From Spinacia oleracea (taxonomy: Eukaryota > Streptophyta > Magnoliopsida > Caryophyllales > Amaranthaceae), in assembly GCF_020520425.1 (NCBI RefSeq), contig NC_079487.1:108534141-108598140 (forward strand): 64,000 nt of DNA, in the 5' to 3' direction. This document shows positions 61,293 to 64,000 of the stretch, piece by piece. A program made the position numbers and the translations under genes. The stretch's first letter is position 1, and each line of letters begins with the position of its first letter. The notes beneath the pieces were generated by a model that was not told where the DNA came from, did not search any database, and worked only from the letters and a program-made list of their open reading frames with translations.

Positions 61293-62862
61293 TTCTCTGA
61301 AGCAACATACAGAGTAATGAATATAAATGAAAATATAACACAAATTCAACAACTTGCAAGACTTGGAGTTTTAGCATCTACTTTTGAACAGGTTCAGGTC
61401 ATATTAACTCCAAATTTTTCACTTACATGCAACTTTAAAATATTTGTGTCGTTTCATACGGAGTAGTATTGTCTGATTTTTGAACAAAATAGTCAGAAAC
61501 ATATAAAGTCATTGCTTTTTTCACCAGAGTGTTTTTTCTTCACGTACTTCATTAAAAGTGTTTTAAATTATAAAGATGTGAATGTTTTTTAATAAAGGAA
61601 AAGTTATCAGAAATTAACCTGATGTCAAGACCATATCCTGACGTATATACTCCGTAATTTGAACAGATGAAATTTAATTGTTTGTTGACTACAAAATAAG
61701 TGTATGCGATGATATTGTGAAATGTATAATGTACGTAGTTACACAATAATAGTGTGGTTGATGATGTTGATCGTTTATATTGCATCATTATCATTAAAAT
61801 TAAATATAACTAATGCTAATTAGTTGTTCAACTATACGCCTCACTAAATTGACAAAATATAATCAAATATATCACTTTTACTCTTTTTTATGTCCAAATT
61901 ACTTTGTTCCTTTTGATTGGTTGCCAAGTTTGCACATTGTATTAGAAATAAGATTTGCAAAATGTATTTTGGACTACTTATTAAATATTTTACTATCTCA
62001 CTCTACAGGTGCGAAAAAAGACAACATCGTTGGAAAAAGAAATTATCAACCCTCTTATGGAGATTACGGGGTTGGTCTGCCACAAGCCTTTTCAGCATCT
62101 AACATCTTGAAGAACTTAAATTTGAAGGTAATATTGACGCAACAAGTTCTAGAGGAATTCACTAATCACGAAGACAATAATGGATCTAAGATTTAGTTGA
62201 TTTTGATGCTTAAGAGAAACACAAACAAAGGGCATTTCCTTATGCCAAGGATCAACCTCTAAAGTTAGTGTTTTATGCTTCTAACTGTGATATAATGTAC
62301 TTCAGTTGCTTTTGTTCGTCTTCTGTTCTGCTTCTGATCTGCTCTGCGTACTAGTCTGTTTCTGTCCTACTTTACGAACTATTCTTTGCTTTGCTGATGT
62401 GTTTTTTTGCTCTAATGTGCTGAGTTCTAAACTGATTTGCTGTTCTGCTAGCTTTAACTAACTTGATTTTATGTAACTAACCTGATTTTATGTAACTAAC
62501 CTGATCTGATCTGATTTTCTGTACAGCAGTGTGTAAACTGTTCTTGCTAGTTTTAAGGAGCTATTTATTGCTTTTAAGTTGGGATATATAACCTGATATT
62601 GGTTAATGTGGTGTTTTGTTTGAAGGATCTACATGTCCCAGTTCCATGTTGCCCGGTTGTTGTGCTGGTAGTGTCTTGTCAAAGTTATCCTAATTTAGTT
62701 GCATAATAAGTTAGCATTTAGCCTGTTGTAAAGTACATGAAAAATCTTTCTTACGATGCAGAAGCTTAATATTGGAATATGGTGCACAAGTTAATTCAGT
62801 TGCGTGCTATCTTTTGCTGTCTTTTTATGATGTACATTGCTCGTATTTGCTCAATTTTTCAG

Positions 62863-63090
62863 GATTGGGATTCACAGAATGGTTCACAAATAGCTACAGA
62901 ATTGTGTGGATTTGTAACCATTTTGTCTGGGACGTTTCTGCTTAACAAAACAAAGGACATGGGAAGTACTCCAACAGCACCAGCAGTACCTGTAACTGAA
63001 CTTGTTAGGCAATATAGCAGCAATTGCATTCATAAAAGTTCAAAGCATTCTAACCTCCATGGTAGCCCAGAACGCAATTGCAGAGAATAA
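62863..63090 (+). pseudogene. Captured NIPA-like magnesium transporter C-terminal exon
   Basis: After a TTTTTCAG acceptor the frame reads DWDSQNGSQIATELCGFVTI then LSGTFLLNKTKDMGSTP, closely resembling the last transmembrane segment of plant NIPA/DUF803 proteins (family pattern DWDxQNxxQIxTExCGFVTILSGTFLLHxTKDM, from memory). NIPA proteins are membrane Mg2+ transporters. The text after TKDMG (TAPAVPVTELVRQYSS...) is unlike the family and stops at 63088-63090. Only this exon was recognised, so it is a fragment, most likely acquired by the transposon. Confidence 0.6.
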
Positions 63091-63348
63091 GCTCAATTTT
63101 TAGAGATCCAACAAATATTTTTGCCGGTTAGATGATATCTTGTCTCTTGGTGCACAAAGTTTGGGCTTGAAATGTTCATCACAAATACAGAATGGCCAAT
63201 TTTTTTTAGCAGAAGTGCAGACAAATTTCTGATTAAAGGGTGGACAAATTCCTGACCTGTATGTTTTGTTTGTTGAGGTTTTACCTACTTTGTTAACTAT
63301 TATAGAACAATGCATTTGTTTAACTACTAATTATGCTACTTATTACAG

Positions 63349-63471
63349 TTTTCTGAAGAAATTTATTCATCGGAAAATGCGGATGAGGTTAGAGACATGT
63401 GGGTCGAGTATTTGCTCAAGCAAGAAGCGGATGAAGAAAACAAAGTTGATGGTATGGAAATAACTCCATGA
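63349..63471 (+). pseudogene. Captured terminal exon of an unrecognised gene
   Basis: A TATTACAG acceptor is followed by 41 codons in one frame, FSEEIYSSENADEVRDMWVE then YLLKQEADEENKVDG and MEITP, ending in TGA. The acidic, helical text with a clean splice acceptor looks like a real last exon. No family was recognised. Confidence 0.4.
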
Positions 63472-63739
63472 GTTTTGGTTCCAATTGTTGATAAGTTGTG
63501 AATTATTATATTTTGGAACTGGTTTTTGTTTTACGTTTTTTGAAATTGCGATATAAAGCTTAGACGTTTATGCAAATTACAATTAATGTAAAGCTTTTGC
63601 GTTTTGAGCATTACTTGTGGGATTTTTATTTTTTTTTGGGTAATATATCGATTACTATGGAAGTTCTCGAATTATTACAAAGTACGTATTATAGCAGCAG
63701 GTGTACGTAGTTACGTACGTAATATCGATTTTTTTTTAA

Positions 63740-64000
63740 TAAAAAAATTTGCAAAGAGACCCGTTAGGTATAAAAAGGGCTCTCTAGTTATAATAATAAA
63801 AAATTCAAAGAGACCCCATATCTAACATATGGGGTCTTAATTTGTAAAATATAAAAATATTAGAAGTAACAAAGAGACCCTCTATATTATATATGAGGTC
63901 TTAATTTCTTGAATAAAAAAAAATAAAAAAAATCAAAGAGACCTCCTATCTTACATAAGGGGTCTGAATATTTTTAACAAAAGACCTCATATCTCTAATA
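63740..64000. repeat. Right subterminal repeat array (AAAGAGACC)
   Basis: AAAGAGACC begins near 63753, 63795, 63869 and 63935, paired with GGGGTCTTAA/GAGGTCTTAA words. It mirrors the left array and marks the approach to the right end of the CACTA element. Confidence 0.75.

Larger units (their letters stand above)
58335..62128 (+). pseudogene. Exon-like segments of an unrecognised gene inside the CACTA element
   Basis: Possible exons with GT-AG borders: 58335-58373 (MEKFLAILKFILQ, after a UTR-like CTCTCTCTCC stretch), 61293-61391 (FSEATYRVMNINENITQIQQ then LARLGVLASTFEQ) and 62009 onward (VRKKTTSLEKEIINPLMEIT, which meets a stop near 62107). All join in phase 0. The family was not recognised. 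The stop and the long introns suggest a decayed or mis-modelled gene. Confidence 0.35.
57902..64000 (+). mobile_element. Large CACTA-like element with captured gene fragments, right end outside window
   Basis: The left terminus reads CACTACTACAAAAAGTGGC. It is followed by GAGACC/GGTCTC words in both orientations (57920-58125), and the same words recur at 63740-64000, so these are subterminal repeats at both ends. Between them are about 5.6 kb with exon-like segments of host type but no recognisable transposase. The right terminus and target duplication lie past 64000, so size and strand are uncertain. Confidence 0.75.

Noticed and set aside
61813-62196. 127-codon frame with NYQPSYGDYGVGLPQ
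   Set aside because: It overlaps a better splice-bounded exon candidate in another frame and has no recognised family; its true frame could not be decided.

Overview
The window is nuclear DNA of a dicot plant. The only intact genes are plant-specific families: one LOB-domain transcription factor and two class III peroxidases. Everything else is layered transposable elements typical of a repeat-rich plant genome. The mix of a Tat-type Gypsy element, a large Copia family, CACTA-type miniature elements and Stowaway MITEs, together with an LBD15-like gene, would suit Caryophyllales/Amaranthaceae, but that placement is inference and not proven by the sequence.

Positions 1-23387 are a nest of retrotransposons. 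A minus-strand Tat/Retand-like Gypsy element (5' LTR about 22655-23387, gag to integrase leftward, antisense ORF remnant at 5542-6350) is split by a complete minus-strand Copia element (7394-17609, 5-bp duplication AGTAC). The element's left part is hit by a Copia LTR (ending 5519), which itself contains a minus-strand L1-type LINE (about 391-5121).

Positions 23388-25937 hold the LBD15-like gene, three exons, with a SINE in intron 2 flanked by 13-bp target duplications. From 25938 to 41660 there are no intact genes. This stretch is a mosaic of small DNA transposons with readable target duplications (CACTA, hAT-like, Harbinger-like and Stowaway types) plus a decayed Copia leader/gag that has three DNA elements nested inside it.

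Positions 41969-50911 hold two tandem class III peroxidase genes on the minus strand with identical four-exon structure, both encoding 321 residues. Between them lie a 5'-truncated LINE and MITEs. Intron 3 is 88 bp in the first copy and 1277 bp in the second, where three CACTA-like miniature elements have entered and two form an inverted repeat.

Positions 51650-57901 are the 5' LTR, leader and gag-protease-integrase part of a plus-strand Copia element of the same family as above, with a still open reading frame. It is cut at 57902 by a large CACTA-like transposon that runs past the right edge of the window. This transposon carries exon-like pieces of host genes, one of them resembling the C-terminal exon of a NIPA-type magnesium transporter, so it looks like a gene-capturing (Pack-type) element. 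This is the most unusual object in the window. No RNA genes or CRISPR arrays were seen.
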